Origin: Chamaesiphon minutus PCC 6605
GTDB taxonomy: Bacteria; Cyanobacteriota; Cyanobacteriia; Cyanobacteriales; Chamaesiphonaceae
Assembly: GCF_000317145.1 (NCBI RefSeq)
Contig: NC_019697.1
Location: forward strand, 4,786,886-4,850,885
Direction of reading: 5' to 3'
DNA: 64,000 nucleotides
Shown here: positions 19,487 to 29,977 of the stretch, in pieces
How positions within the stretch are numbered: position 1 is the stretch's first letter
How the letters are laid out: every line of letters begins with the position of its first letter
Notes under the pieces: model-generated
The model's database searches: none
Seen by the model: only the letters and a program-made list of their open reading frames with translations
Told to the model about the DNA's origin: nothing
Position numbers and translations under genes: made by a program

Positions 19487-22400
19487 TTAATTAGTCTTTA
19501 GTGCGATTAATACTTGACCGCTAGAAACCATTTTTCCGGGATGACAATAAACAGCCTCGATCGATCCAGATTCTTCAGCTTCGATCGTCATTTCCATTTT
19601 CATCGCTTCGAGAATTATTAGTGTATCTCCTGGATTAACTAAATCTCCTGGCTTAACTAAAACCTGCCAAACATTGGCAGTTAAATAAGCAGAGATCGGC
19701 ACGCAGTTTGCTGGTAACTCTAGTGTTGACGGTGGAGCAAGTTCTGGTTCGGTCGATTGTCTGGTAAATTCTCCAGCGGCTTCCCAAGCAGATCGTTCGG
19801 CTTGAAAGGCAGCTTGTTGTTTGGTTCTAAATGTCGCGATCGATTCGGTGTTTTCGACGAGAAATTTTTGGTATTCTGACAGGCTAAAAGTTGTCGATTC
19901 GATCTTTAGTTTCACGCGTCCATAAATTAGATCTTCTCGATATTGCAGGAGTTCTGCTGGTGAAACTGGAAAATAGCGAATTTGGTCGAAAAAGCGCAAT
20001 AACCAAGGTTTAGTAAAATCTGCCGTTTGTCGATAACGATTCCAAATTGGCACGGTGCGCCCAACAAATTGATATCCACCAGGCCCTTCCATGCCATAAA
20101 TACACATATAAGCTCCGCCAATTCCGACTGCATTTTCTGGCGTCCAAGTGCGGGCGGGGTTGTATTTAGTCGTAACTAGACGGTGACGCGGATCGATCGG
20201 GGTAGCTACGGGCGCGCCCAAATAAACATCACCCAATCCCAATACTAAATAGCTGGCAGCAAAAACAATTTCGCGGACGGATTCGATCGAATCTAGGCCA
20301 TTAATCCGACGAATGAATTCGATATTACTCGGGCACCAGGGCGCATCATCCCGAACTGATTGAATATATTTATCGATCGCCAATTGTGTCGAATCATCAT
20401 TCCAAGATAGGGGTAAATGCACGATGCGAGTAGGAACGGTCAACCGATCGACACTGGGTAAATTGGCCCTAGCAATTCTTAACAGATCGAGCAATTCTCG
20501 TTCGGCTAAAATGCGGCTATCATAATGAATTTGTAGCGATCGAATGCCAGGAGTCAGATCGATAATGCCCTCGATTGGATTGGCTTGTAAGTATTCCATC
20601 AAAGCATAAATCTGGAAGCGTAGATTTAGATCGAGGACTAATTCGCCATATTCTATTAATAGATATTTATCGCCCGATCGCCGATAGGTAGTGAGGCTGT
20701 CGCTAGCAGGTAATTTATCTACTAATAATACTTGCTCTGGAGGATAGTCTCTGGCTTCGGGCGCGAGCGTTTCAATCTCGCGATCTTGGACTAATTCTAA
20801 AGCATGAGCGCGCTCGATCGACATCGGTTGAAACCGGACTTTATCCCCTGGTTTGAGTTGACCGATTTTCCATAATTCGGCCTGAACGATCGTCACCGGA
20901 CAGACAAAACCACCCAAACTAGGGCCATCATGAGCGAGAATAATCGGCATATCGCCAGTAAAATCGACAGTCCCGATCGCATAAGCATTGTCGTGAATAT
21001 TTGACGGGTGCAGTCCCGCTTCACCACCATCAGTCCTCGCCCACTCTGGTTTTGGCCCAATTAGTCTAATTCCCGTTCGGGCTGAATTGTGATGGATTTC
21101 CCAATCTGTCGCGAAAAACATCTCGATGTCCGCAGAGGTAAAGAAATCTGGCGCACCGTGGGGGCCATAAGTTACGCCGATTTCCCAGCGATCTGGATAG
21201 AGAGGAATCAGATCGGGAGCTAAACTTACCAAGGGACTATTTACAGGCGCATCGTTGAAATGTAGGACATCACCAGTCCGTAAAGTCCTGCCCCCATGGC
21301 CGCCAAATTGACCGAGAGTAAAGGTAGATTTGCTGCCGAGATAGTTGGGGACATCTAAGCCACCAGCGACCGTCAAATAGGTTCTATAGCCAGCTCCGTC
21401 AATGCTGCCTAGTTTTAATACGCTGCCCGTTTTGACCTGAATTACCGTCCACCATGGCATGGGCGCGCCATCGAGAGTGGCTTTCATCTGCGCTCCAGTC
21501 AAACAAATCGCTCGATCGCAATTGAAGCGGATTTTTGGCCCCGACACCGTACATTCCAATCCAGCGGCATCTGGGGCGTTATTTAGAAGTCGGTTCCCCA
21601 GCCTAAATGCTAAATGGTCGATCGGGCCAGATGGCGGTACGCCGACATCCCAGTAACCGATCCGCCCTGGATAATCTTGAATGGTAGTCTGGATACCAGG
21701 GTCGAGAATATCGATCGAGTGCGGCTGATAATTTAAGGTATTTAAAAACCGCGTATGGACGTTTCCGGCTTGATATTCAGGTTGAGAAATCGCGCAAATT
21801 AAGTAATCGAGATTGGTTTCAATTCCAGCTATCGTCGTATTATCTAGCGTAGTTTGAAGTTGGGAAATTGCCGCATCTCGATCTCGATCGTGTACCAAAA
21901 CTTTGGCTAATAATGGATCGTAATAAGGCGTAACTTCCGTACCTGCTTCAATCCAACCATCCACCCGCACATGCTCAGGGAAATTTACCGCCGTCAGCAA
22001 TCCAGCACTCGGTTGGAAATTATGATGCGGATCTTCGGCATAAATGCGGACTTGAATTGCGTGTCCTTGCGGCTGATATTGGTAATTAGCTAAATCGAGA
22101 TCTTCCCCCCCTGCTAGTCGCACCATCCATTCAACTAAATCGATATTACCCACTAATTCCGTCACGCCATGTTCGACTTGCAGGCGCGTATTTACCTCCA
22201 AAAAGTAGAACTCCTGACTGTCTGCATCGACGATAAATTCTACCGTACCAGCCGATCGATAGTTGACCGATTTACCTAATTTGACGGCGGCTGCATATAA
22301 TTGAGATCGCAAGCTATCATCGATACCTGGAGCGGGGGTTTCTTCGACTACTTTTTGATTGCGCCGTTGCAGCGAACAATCGCGCTCGCCCAAAGCAACA

Positions 22401-23059
22401 ACATTCCCCTTGCCATCGCCAAAGATTTGAACTTCAATATGTCTGGCGCGGGATAAATAACGCTCTAAAAAAATCCCCCCCTGACTAAAATTTTGCCTAC
22501 TCAATCGATCGACTCGATCGAATGCGGCTGCTAAACTACTACTATCTCGACATATTTCCATGCCAATACCGCCACCGCCAGCCGTACTTTTGAGCATGAC
22601 TGGATAACCAATCTGCGCCGCGATCGTTTCAGCTTGTGCTAGACTCTCCAGTAACTCACTACCAGTTAACATTGGAATGCCATTCTCAGCCGCGATCGAC
22701 CGAGCGGTATGTTTGAGTCCAAACTGGACTAATTGGGCTGGTGTCGGGCCGATAAAAGCGATTTGAGCGGTTTCGCAAGCTGTCGCAAAGTCCGCATTCT
22801 CACTCAAAAACCCATAACCAGGATGGATCGCTCGAACGCGATTTTCTCGCGCGATTTGCAATATTCGATCGGCCTGTAAATAACTCTCGGCGGCGGTGGC
22901 TTTACCAATGCAGAATGATTCGGTTGCCGTGCTGACATGGGGTGCATGTCGATCGATCTCGGAATATAATGCGATCGATTGGATGTTTAATCGATCGAGG
23001 GTGCGGATGATTCTACAGGCGATTTCGCCGCGATTGGCAATCAGGATTCGATCGATCAT
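19487..23059 (-). CDS. Biotin-dependent urea carboxylase-family enzyme, probable guanidine carboxylase
   Basis: A 1190-residue cytosolic carboxylase. Residues 1-450 are a biotin carboxylase domain ([12 protein letters not shown]-binding [10 protein letters not shown]). About 455-770 is the AHS2/KipA-like and 800-1060 the AHS1/KipI-like part of the carboxyltransferase. The C-terminal biotinyl domain has Lys1154 in EAMKMEM. Sequence alone does not separate urea from guanidine as substrate. The nearby DUF1989 pair under a guanidine-I riboswitch makes ATP-dependent carboxylation of guanidine to carboxyguanidine the better inference. The gene is now cut off from that pair by a toxin-antitoxin locus and an insertion sequence. 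Confidence 0.9.
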   Translation of the reverse strand: MIDRILIANRGEIACRIIRTLDRLNIQSIALYSEIDRHAPHVSTATESFCIGKATAAESYLQADRILQIARENRVRAIHPGYGFLSENADFATACETAQIAFIGPTPAQLVQFGLKHTARSIAAENGIPMLTGSELLESLAQAETIAAQIGYPVMLKSTAGGGGIGMEICRDSSSLAAAFDRVDRLSRQNFSQGGIFLERYLSRARHIEVQIFGDGKGNVVALGERDCSLQRRNQKVVEETPAPGIDDSLRSQLYAAAVKLGKSVNYRSAGTVEFIVDADSQEFYFLEVNTRLQVEHGVTELVGNIDLVEWMVRLAGGEDLDLANYQYQPQGHAIQVRIYAEDPHHNFQPSAGLLTAVNFPEHVRVDGWIEAGTEVTPYYDPLLAKVLVHDRDRDAAISQLQTTLDNTTIAGIETNLDYLICAISQPEYQAGNVHTRFLNTLNYQPHSIDILDPGIQTTIQDYPGRIGYWDVGVPPSGPIDHLAFRLGNRLLNNAPDAAGLECTVSGPKIRFNCDRAICLTGAQMKATLDGAPMPWWTVIQVKTGSVLKLGSIDGAGYRTYLTVAGGLDVPNYLGSKSTFTLGQFGGHGGRTLRTGDVLHFNDAPVNSPLVSLAPDLIPLYPDRWEIGVTYGPHGAPDFFTSADIEMFFATDWEIHHNSARTGIRLIGPKPEWARTDGGEAGLHPSNIHDNAYAIGTVDFTGDMPIILAHDGPSLGGFVCPVTIVQAELWKIGQLKPGDKVRFQPMSIERAHALELVQDREIETLAPEARDYPPEQVLLVDKLPASDSLTTYRRSGDKYLLIEYGELVLDLNLRFQIYALMEYLQANPIEGIIDLTPGIRSLQIHYDSRILAERELLDLLRIARANLPSVDRLTVPTRIVHLPLSWNDDSTQLAIDKYIQSVRDDAPWCPSNIEFIRRINGLDSIESVREIVFAASYLVLGLGDVYLGAPVATPIDPRHRLVTTKYNPARTWTPENAVGIGGAYMCIYGMEGPGGYQFVGRTVPIWNRYRQTADFTKPWLLRFFDQIRYFPVSPAELLQYREDLIYGRVKLKIESTTFSLSEYQKFLVENTESIATFRTKQQAAFQAERSAWEAAGEFTRQSTEPELAPPSTLELPANCVPISAYLTANVWQVLVKPGDLVNPGDTLIILEAMKMEMTIEAEESGSIEAVYCHPGKMVSSGQVLIALKTN

Positions 23060-23263
23060 AATGTGTGAATTTTTATGTATGGTTTATCGATTGTTACAAT
23101 CTATATAATGAATGTTTCGTTGTGATGGAGGGCTTGCGGGTGGGGATGCCAAAGAAAGGAACACGGAGTATTTGCGTGGATCGCGTGCCCGTTGTGCCAT
23201 GATAATTTCTTCACTCCAATTAATGATTGCGTTAAAATGTAGGACATATTCCCCACAAGACTT

Positions 23264-23548
23264 ATGACACTAACTCTGGATCTCCCAGTTGAAATAGAGC
23301 AATATCTGTTACAGGAAGCAAAACAGCAAGGGCTGTCGATCGAGTCTGTGACGCTGCAACTTTTGACCAGCTCGATTATGCTTAAGCAAAAGCAAATTGA
23401 TCCAGTTAACCTGCTTCAGTCTTGGATCGATGATGAAGATAGTGAAGAACAACAAGAAACAGGAGAATATTTGATCCGTGCATTAGATGAGGATCGTCTC
23501 TCCGATCGTAAATTGTTCCCCATCGAGAAGAAGGGAATAACTTGGTGA
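23264..23548 (+). CDS. VapB-like antitoxin
   Basis: A 94-residue acidic protein. Its N-terminus (TLTLDLPVEIEQYLLQEAK) has the ribbon-helix-helix look of CopG-like antitoxins, and the C-terminal half is acidic and probably wraps the toxin. The stop overlaps the GTG of the PIN-domain gene by 4 bases, the usual antitoxin-toxin coupling. The partner toxin is disrupted by an insertion sequence, so the antitoxin is now orphaned. Confidence 0.75.
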   Translation: MTLTLDLPVEIEQYLLQEAKQQGLSIESVTLQLLTSSIMLKQKQIDPVNLLQSWIDDEDSEEQQETGEYLIRALDEDRLSDRKLFPIEKKGITW

Positions 23549-23856
23549 ACCGAGTCATCATATTGGATGCAGGGCCACTTGGTCTCATCACCAATCCCAA
23601 GCTATCTTCCGAAAGTGTTGCTTGTGCCCAATGGCTCCAAGCGCATATCATAGCTGGAAGTCGCGCGATCGTTCCAGAGATTGCCGACTATGAGGTTCGT
23701 CGTGAGCTGTTGAGAGCAAACAAGACAAAAGGCATTTCTCGTCTAGATGATTTGGCCAAATCGATCGAATATTTGCCCATTACAACGACAGCAATGCGCC
23801 AAGCTGCAAAACTGTGGGCACAAGCTCGCCAGCAAGGTCAACCGACAGCAGGAGAT

Positions 23857-25281
23857 CAGCAATTCCAAATTCAAAAATCTAGGAAGAGTTGGCGACCAGA
23901 GTGGAAGCCGAGCCGTAAAGCATGAAATCAATCAAAGAAGGCCAACTCTCAAAGAGTAAATATTTGGTAAGACTGAGGATATCTTGAAAAAAGCCTTTAC
24001 GAGTAACACGCTTGAGACGAATCTGTCCATATGCAAGATCTGTTAAATGCAAAACAGTGTGAAAAAGGAATGCCAACAGGTTCAGCGTCAATAAACAAGC
24101 AGCTAAATGCTGCTGACCATGCCCAAAGTTATGCTCCAGATGATATCCCTTTGTTTTGAGCACATTATGATTTTCATTTTCGGTCTTCCAACGACATCGA
24201 CCAGCCGCAGCAACCAGAGGTACGCTCTGTTCGTTTAATTCATGGCGGGTAATAAATGAATTTTCATATAATATTTCTCCATCTGATTGGCGGGTATGGA
24301 TTAGTTTACACCAATTGACCTTCATTGCTGGCTGGGAGTCCCTTAGAGGAATTCCATTCACATATTGATAGCTATATAATTCGCTTGAATTGCTGTTCCA
24401 CTGTTTCACTTCTAGCTTTTTCACCTCGCCAATACCATCCAAGTATTTCAACCAATCATAAACAGCAGTATGAGACGTTTCTAAACAGGTAAAGATAAAG
24501 TTCATTCCCGACGCTATCACCTGTTCACACATTGGTTGGTGACTGTAGAGGTCATCTCCGAGTAGAGTGATTGCTTGTCCTTGGAATTCTGGGGCATGAG
24601 TTTTGAGCCATCGTTTAGCTGCTGCCACTTCGCAGTCCTGCTTCTGGTGACCATCTTGAGGTGTGATGAATTCCGGAGCTAAGGAAATTACTTGAGATTG
24701 CCCAGGCGCAACTATTACAGGCAAAATGGCACTGTGGAAGTAAGTTACTGTGCCATTTTTGTGGGTACGGCTCGAACAGCATTTACAGTTGAGTTTGTGC
24801 GAGTCAAAATACTGAGTTCCATCCAGCGCAACTAGTAATCCACCGAGATATTCAAACGGTTTCAAGTGACCTTCTCGTCTTAAAGACTGATAGACGTGAT
24901 TGAATACTCCAAATAGTGCTGTGGCTGAAATTTCATCCAGGATATTCCGAATTTGCGGCACTGTTGGGATTTTAATCATGCCAAACAGTGTCTGAGCATT
25001 GCTTTTGCCCTGATTGCTATTCATGTGCCGCTGATGTTCTAAAAAGGATTCGCTTTGCATGAAAAACATCGAAAATGCTCCCAACACAGCATCTCTGATG
25101 GTGTATTTAGTGCCATTGCTGGCAAGGCGCGGATCTTTCATCTGAAGAATTGCTCGGTTCAGATAGACTATCAATACCCCAAAACTCAGCTTCATTGGCT
25201 CCATTCTGCTTCTCTTTTTGAAGTCTCTCTATTCTCCTGCTCACCCTACCAAGTTGTCAAAATCTGAATTTGGAATTGCTG
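23857..25281. mobile_element. Insertion sequence, 1425 bp, IS4-like
   Basis: The ends carry 17-bp perfect terminal inverted repeats (CAGCAATTCCAAATTCA). They are flanked by 9-bp direct duplications GCAGGAGAT at 23848-23856 and 25282-25290. One transposase gene fills the element on the minus strand. Identical ends and target duplications indicate a recent insertion. Confidence 0.95.
23879..25204 (-). CDS. DDE transposase of the insertion sequence (IS4-like)
   Basis: A 441-residue transposase. The DDE residues are probably the Asp in VALDGTQYF, the Asp in LLGDDLYS and the Glu in WKTENENHNVLKTKGY, the last resembling the R-x3-E-x6-K pattern of IS4-type enzymes. It contains four clustered cysteines/histidines around residues 135-147 (NCKCCSSRTHKNG). 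It spans nearly the whole element and appears intact. Confidence 0.88.
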   Translation of the reverse strand: MEPMKLSFGVLIVYLNRAILQMKDPRLASNGTKYTIRDAVLGAFSMFFMQSESFLEHQRHMNSNQGKSNAQTLFGMIKIPTVPQIRNILDEISATALFGVFNHVYQSLRREGHLKPFEYLGGLLVALDGTQYFDSHKLNCKCCSSRTHKNGTVTYFHSAILPVIVAPGQSQVISLAPEFITPQDGHQKQDCEVAAAKRWLKTHAPEFQGQAITLLGDDLYSHQPMCEQVIASGMNFIFTCLETSHTAVYDWLKYLDGIGEVKKLEVKQWNSNSSELYSYQYVNGIPLRDSQPAMKVNWCKLIHTRQSDGEILYENSFITRHELNEQSVPLVAAAGRCRWKTENENHNVLKTKGYHLEHNFGHGQQHLAACLLTLNLLAFLFHTVLHLTDLAYGQIRLKRVTRKGFFQDILSLTKYLLFESWPSLIDFMLYGSASTLVANSS

Positions 25282-25473
25282 GCAGGAGATAAAACTATCG
25301 ATGCTGATATGATTTTGGTGGCTCAAGCCATGACTCTTGAAATTCCAGATCTTGTAATTGCGACAACCAATCTAGGACATCTGTCGAGATTTATTACCGC
25401 CGAGTTATGGCAAGACATCATTCCAAGTTGACCCATGCTCGGAGCCAAACTATAACGAGCTAAAGTTTACCTG

Positions 25474-26118
25474 TTATTGTTTATCCCAAATTACCAACCG
25501 AATTGGCGTAGGATTGTAGGCATTACAGGGATTATTTACCTGGGGACAATTAGATATTAATACCATCACATCCATCTCCGCTTGTAGCTCCACAATCTTC
25601 CCTGCTTCAGAAATACCATCGACAATTTCCAAACTGCCATCGGCACTGACTGGCACATTCATATAGAAGTTAATATTACTCACCAAATCTCGCTTATTCA
25701 TTTCATACTTACTCAATTCTAGTAAGTAGTTTTCTACACAGGCGTGGAGATGTTTTTTGTGCAATCCATAACGAACCGAATTACTTTCCATACTGCACGC
25801 ACCGCCGACGGTATCGTGACGACCGCAGGTATCATTAATAACTGTCATCATTACATTCCCTTCATTGGAAATAATCTTGGTACCAGTAGTAATAAAGATA
25901 TTCCCTTGACGAACGATCGTATCGGGCGCACTATAACGCTCGGATGGATCGTGAGCATTATAAAATATGGTATCGACTGCTTGATTGCCCTGGAGGTCGA
26001 TAATGCGCAGAGTCTGACCGGACTTGACTACTCGCGACCAAGGTTGACGGGCTGGAATTTCCTCATCATAAATAGCATCAGCCGGATCGAGTGTGGGATT
26101 AAAAATTGTAGAAATCAT
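25474..26118 (-). CDS. cgdB: DUF1989 protein, UAAP2-type, carboxyguanidine deiminase subunit
   Basis: A 214-residue protein of the DUF1989 family, historically named urea carboxylase-associated protein. Conserved features include GNQAVDTIFYNA, DTCGRHDTVGGACS with the Cys/His residues, NINFYMNVP and ISNCPQVNNPCN. In characterised systems the two DUF1989 subunits convert carboxyguanidine to allophanate plus ammonia. It follows the UAAP1-type gene by 144 bases in the same orientation and probably shares its riboswitch-controlled transcript. Assigning it as UAAP2 rather than UAAP1 rests on recalled patterns. Confidence 0.85.
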   Translation of the reverse strand: MISTIFNPTLDPADAIYDEEIPARQPWSRVVKSGQTLRIIDLQGNQAVDTIFYNAHDPSERYSAPDTIVRQGNIFITTGTKIISNEGNVMMTVINDTCGRHDTVGGACSMESNSVRYGLHKKHLHACVENYLLELSKYEMNKRDLVSNINFYMNVPVSADGSLEIVDGISEAGKIVELQAEMDVMVLISNCPQVNNPCNAYNPTPIRLVIWDKQ

Positions 26119-26262
26119 GTTGAGTTTATTGGGTTAATAATGTTACTAAATATGGGCGCGATCGATTGTAAAAATCTGTAGGGGCGGGTTTATGCCATTA
26201 ATTACGCTTACACCAAAAATTTAATTCAAACCCGCCCACCCCACAAATTAATTAACGATCGA

Positions 26263-26991
26263 TTAATCCTGGGCAAATAGCGCGTCAGTATTGATAAATC
26301 CGCGCACGACTTCAGGATTTGCCGTCCGACAAACGTCATCAGCCGTCGGTGCTGGCGATTTCCAGATTGTTAATTGAATTGGCTGCGGCTTGTACTCGGT
26401 ACTCGGATGCAAAACATGGGGACAATTTGACACGATCGCGAGGACATTCATCTCAGCTCGCAAATCAATATAATTACCCGCTTGCTCGCAAGATCGATCG
26501 TATTGCAAATTGCCATCGGGCAAGACATGAACGCGACTGAATAAATTGATATTTGGCATCAAATCTTTACGGCTTAAGCCCCGTTTTCCCAATGCTTTGA
26601 GAAAGTTGTTGCGCGAGTTGTTAAAGTCGCCGTCGCCATATTTAGCGGTATTACTTGCCGCATTACTACAGCCGCAAATCAAGTCATGACAGCCAGATGT
26701 ATCGCTAGTAATCGAGCATAAAATTCTGCCCATATCCGAATACATTACCATCCCTTGTTTGAGGAAGGCATTAAACTGGATTTTGGCAGTGTCGGCGACA
26801 TTCAGCCGTTCGATCGGATTGTCGGCATTGTATAAAACTAGGGAAACACCGTGCGATCCGGCTGAGTCAGTAATGCGGAGCGTATTACCTCGCTTAATGA
26901 TGCCATGCCAATAGTCGCCTCCTGGCAACTTTTCATTGAGTAGCACTAGATTGGCATCGATTTCTTGCTGTGAAGCTATAGTTGTAGTCAT
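26263..26991 (-). CDS. cgdA: DUF1989 protein, UAAP1-type, carboxyguanidine deiminase subunit
   Basis: A 242-residue DUF1989 protein, paralogous to the next gene. It carries LPGGDYWHGIIKRGNTLR, YSDMGRILCSI, DTSGCHDLICG, NINLFSRVHV and VSNCPHVLHP. It is expected to pair with its neighbour to deiminate carboxyguanidine made by the carboxylase. It is the first gene after the guanidine-I riboswitch, whose aptamer ends about 86 bases before the ATG. No strong Shine-Dalgarno precedes the ATG, consistent with a controlled leader. Confidence 0.85.
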   Translation of the reverse strand: MTTTIASQQEIDANLVLLNEKLPGGDYWHGIIKRGNTLRITDSAGSHGVSLVLYNADNPIERLNVADTAKIQFNAFLKQGMVMYSDMGRILCSITSDTSGCHDLICGCSNAASNTAKYGDGDFNNSRNNFLKALGKRGLSRKDLMPNINLFSRVHVLPDGNLQYDRSCEQAGNYIDLRAEMNVLAIVSNCPHVLHPSTEYKPQPIQLTIWKSPAPTADDVCRTANPEVVRGFINTDALFAQD

Positions 26992-27077
26992 TGCAGGTTA
27001 TCCAGATCGAGCGTGTAATTGGGTCACAGTTGGAGCTTATATCGATCGCCGAGGAGTTCCACAGCTTGAGCTGAAGT

Positions 27078-27195
27078 GGTTCTCCCGGGCTTTTATCCCG
27101 CCGTGTGACCGAATTAGTGGTATCTATACACCCCAATCGGCGGCTTCTCTCGGACCAGTCATCGACAATAATGCGATCGGAACCCTAGAAGCAAT
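27078..27195 (-). promoter_or_regulatory. Guanidine-I riboswitch (ykkC class)
   Basis: Read on the minus strand, the leader contains the diagnostic aptamer blocks in order: CTAGGGTTCCG (27188-27178), GACTGGTCCGAGAG (27160-27147), ACACGGCGGGA (about 27106-27096) and the closing AAAAGCCCGGGAGA (about 27094-27081). These match the ykkC subtype 1 consensus, which binds free guanidinium and turns genes on. It lies directly upstream of the two DUF1989 genes. The expression platform is not clear; a small CAGCTCAAGCTG hairpin follows. Confidence 0.95.
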
Positions 27196-27339
27196 CCTAA
27201 ATCAATCTTTAATTTTAGTATGAAGATCTTAGCAACCCGTTCTTCAATAAAAAAGTATCGACAGATACATTTATTCGATCGAAATGAGCGCACCCGTTCG
27301 CCCCTAACTTTGAGAACGGTAACTTTTGCGCTGGTGGCT

Positions 27340-27744
27340 TTATGACTCGCTCGAGATATTTCCCTTGGATATAAGATAATTACGCCAACCACCAAATTTA
27401 GTAATTTCCTGTTGTCCCTCACATAAAAATGGCTCGCCCAGAACGCCCAAAACCTCGCGATTGTCGGCTAATTTAATTTTGCCAATACACAATCCTGCTG
27501 GCTCCTGTTGTAGGATTCGTACTAGTTCCACCACAGGGACAGACCAGATTTCTAAAGCGATCGATTGTCCCCTGGCACTCACTCTCATCATAGCCGGATG
27601 GCGATCTGCGATCGACCACAAACGATAAATCGGAGCGGTAGTGGTTTCTTCAAAAAATAGTGCGCCCACCTGTTGTAAATTGTCATTTAGCTCCAATCCG
27701 CGCATCAAAGTTCCATTCACAGCTAACTTGCAAGTATCTGACAT
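27340..27744 (-). CDS. Stand-alone allophanate hydrolase C-terminal-like protein
   Basis: A 134-residue protein with LMRGLELNDNLQQVGALF, TTAPIYRLWSI, GEPFLCEG and FGGWRNYL. These match, from memory, the C-terminal domain of allophanate hydrolase (AtzF), a gamma-glutamylcyclotransferase-like fold that helps decarboxylate the intermediate. The amidase half is absent in this window. It lies upstream of the riboswitch on the same strand, so it is part of the guanidine cluster but outside the riboswitch transcript. Confidence 0.72.
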   Translation of the reverse strand: MSDTCKLAVNGTLMRGLELNDNLQQVGALFFEETTTAPIYRLWSIADRHPAMMRVSARGQSIALEIWSVPVVELVRILQQEPAGLCIGKIKLADNREVLGVLGEPFLCEGQQEITKFGGWRNYLISKGNISSES

Positions 27745-28228
27745 ATTTTAAAGTAATGATTTTTGGTTGTTGATGAATACAATCGGAATTCAAGTTTCAA
27801 AGTTTCTTGCAAGAAATTCAATAAATTCATCATCGATCGATCCTAATTACGATCTTGTCCATACTAAACTAAATCAAAATCATTCAACACTATTCTCGTT
27901 TTCTAATCAGAAACCCGCCCTCATTGCGACGCTCCGGTTATTTTTCCCGAAGATGGAAGTGAGACAGCGGACTTCGCACCACAAGCGGCGATTTGACTCG
28001 TCAGCGGTTGTTAGTCAAGAAGTATTGCCCGTACTCTCTTTTCTGCCATCTGTAGCCTTACTAAAGTGAATGGGTATAACTGGCTCCCAATGGCATTTAT
28101 GCTCTCCGTCGCACACACGCCGAGCAAGACAAGTTTATCTACATCTTGCGCCGATCGGCGATCGGGGTTTGGGTTTTTGATGAAAGAAGTTAGAATTGTT
28201 AAACTTATGATTTTTTTAAGATTCATTT
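27745..28228. other. Intergenic region upstream of crtISO
   Basis: This 484-base gap has only short overlapping open frames without family features. It must contain the divergent promoters for the allophanate hydrolase-like gene and the carotenoid isomerase gene. No site can be named. Confidence 0.4.
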
Positions 28229-29767
28229 ATGACTGTGAGTGCTATTGCTGAAACTGGTGCGTCGTTTGACGACCGAACTACTTTTGATGCGATTATTATT
28301 GGTTCGGGAATTGGCGGATTGGTAACGGCGACTCAGTTGGCTGCTAAAGGTGCGAAAGTATTGGTGTTGGAACGATACCTGATCCCCGGTGGCAGTGCGG
28401 GTTATTTCGATCGTCAGGGGTATCGATTCGATGTTGGTGCTTCGATGATTTTTGGATTTGGGAAGCAAGGGACTACTAATTTATTGACGCGCGCGCTCGC
28501 CGCCGTGGGTGAAAGTATCGAAACGGTGGCAGATGCGGTACAGGTACAATATCATTTGCCTAAAGACTTAGATATTAAAGTTCACCGAGACTACGAACAG
28601 TTTTTGCAAGAATTAGCGACCAAATTTCCACAGTCGGCTAGCGGCATTCGCAAATTTTATGATGAGTGTTGGCAAGTATTCAACTGTCTGAATGCGATGG
28701 ATTTACTGTCGCTGGAGGAGTTGCGGTATCTCACTCGGGTATTCTTCCAGCATCCGGCTTCTTGCCTAGGTTTAGTTAAGTATTTACCATTAAATGTCGG
28801 CGACATCGCTCGTAAGTATATTCGCGATCCCGAGGTTTTGAAGTTTATCGATATCGAATGCTATATTTGGTCGGTGGTACCTGCGGAAATGACCCCAATG
28901 ATTAATGCAGGAATGGTATTTTCCGATCGACATTATGGTGGTATTAATTATCCTAAAGGTGGGGTCGGTCAAATTGCCCAAAAGTTAGTTTCGGGACTAG
29001 AAAAAGCTGGTGGCAAAATTCAATACCAATCGCGAGTGACAAAAATTGTCACTGAAGGGGGTCGCGCTGTTGGTGTCGAATTAGCAAATGGCAAAACTTT
29101 GCGTGCCAAGAAAATTGTCTCCAATGCCACTCGCTGGGATACTTTCGAGCAATTATTACCGCCAGCAGAGATGCCCAGCAAAGAACGCAAATGGCAAGAA
29201 CGCTATCAAAAATCGCCAGCTTTTTTGAGTCTGCATTTGGGGGTAGAGGCGCGGGTATTGCCCGAAGGCACCGAGTGTCACCACGTCCTGCTAGAAGATT
29301 GGACGCAGATGGAGCAGCCAGAGGGGACGATTTTTGTGTCGATTCCCACTTTACTCGATCCGAGTTTGGCACCAGAGGGGCATCATATCATTCATGCGTT
29401 TACACCCAGTTGGATGAGCGATTGGCAAGGTTTGAGTCCGACGGAATATCAAGCCAAAAAAGAAGAACGTGCGGGAGTCGTAATCGATCGATTAGAGCGC
29501 ATTTTTCCTGGTTTAAACGCTGGTTTGGATTTTATGGAAATCGGTACTCCCCGCACTCACCGTCGCTTTTTGGGTCGTGCTGATGGTAGTTACGGGCCGA
29601 TCCCGCGCCGCAAGTTACCAGGATTATTAAACATGCCCTTCAATCGCACCGCAGTACCGGGACTCTATTGTGTGGGCGATAGCACTTTTCCGGGACAAGG
29701 ATTGAATGCCGTGGCATTTTCGGGATTTGCGTGCGCGCACCGAATCGCCGCCGATTTGGGCATGTAG
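28229..29767 (+). CDS. crtH: Carotenoid cis-trans isomerase (prolycopene isomerase)
   Basis: A 512-residue flavoprotein with an N-terminal dinucleotide motif GSGIGG (residues 25-30) and [14 protein letters not shown]. The C-terminal FAD signature is [12 protein letters not shown] near residue 485. Length and motifs match cyanobacterial CrtISO, which isomerises poly-cis lycopene to the all-trans form in the dark. A strong terminator follows, so the gene is probably a single transcription unit. Confidence 0.94.
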   Translation: MTVSAIAETGASFDDRTTFDAIIIGSGIGGLVTATQLAAKGAKVLVLERYLIPGGSAGYFDRQGYRFDVGASMIFGFGKQGTTNLLTRALAAVGESIETVADAVQVQYHLPKDLDIKVHRDYEQFLQELATKFPQSASGIRKFYDECWQVFNCLNAMDLLSLEELRYLTRVFFQHPASCLGLVKYLPLNVGDIARKYIRDPEVLKFIDIECYIWSVVPAEMTPMINAGMVFSDRHYGGINYPKGGVGQIAQKLVSGLEKAGGKIQYQSRVTKIVTEGGRAVGVELANGKTLRAKKIVSNATRWDTFEQLLPPAEMPSKERKWQERYQKSPAFLSLHLGVEARVLPEGTECHHVLLEDWTQMEQPEGTIFVSIPTLLDPSLAPEGHHIIHAFTPSWMSDWQGLSPTEYQAKKEERAGVVIDRLERIFPGLNAGLDFMEIGTPRTHRRFLGRADGSYGPIPRRKLPGLLNMPFNRTAVPGLYCVGDSTFPGQGLNAVAFSGFACAHRIAADLGM

Positions 29768-29799
29768 AGCGGTACTACAGTGCAATAGTGGAAACTGTC

Positions 29800-29826
29800 G
29801 GGGCAATTCCGGAATTGCCCCATTTT
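29800..29826 (+). terminator. Intrinsic terminator of crtISO
   Basis: An 11-bp perfect stem (GGGGCAATTCC and its complement) with almost no loop is followed by ATTTTT, 33 bases after the crtISO stop. Confidence 0.85.
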
Positions 29827-29977
29827 TAGCTGTATGAGTTGGTAGGTTTTTAGAATGCTATAAAATGCGGATTTTCTTCGCTTACTTTATACCTAAAATT
29901 CAACTGCTCTTGATTACAATATGGATATCGGGGCAACTTGCCGCCGACCGTCACATTATCGACTTGTCACAAACCCC

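Larger units (their letters stand above)
23545..25431 (+). pseudogene. PIN-domain (VapC-like) toxin gene interrupted by an insertion sequence
   Basis: Codons from GTG 23545 to 23856 encode the first 104 residues, with the catalytic Asp8 in ILDAGPLG and an acidic residue in VPEIADYEVRR. The frame resumes at 25291 with KTIDADMILVAQA and ends at TGA 25429-25431. Removing the insertion plus one 9-bp duplication gives a seamless 150-residue PIN protein. The toxin is therefore inactivated by a clean insertion. Any residual short product lacks the C-terminal acidic residues needed for the RNase site. Confidence 0.9.
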
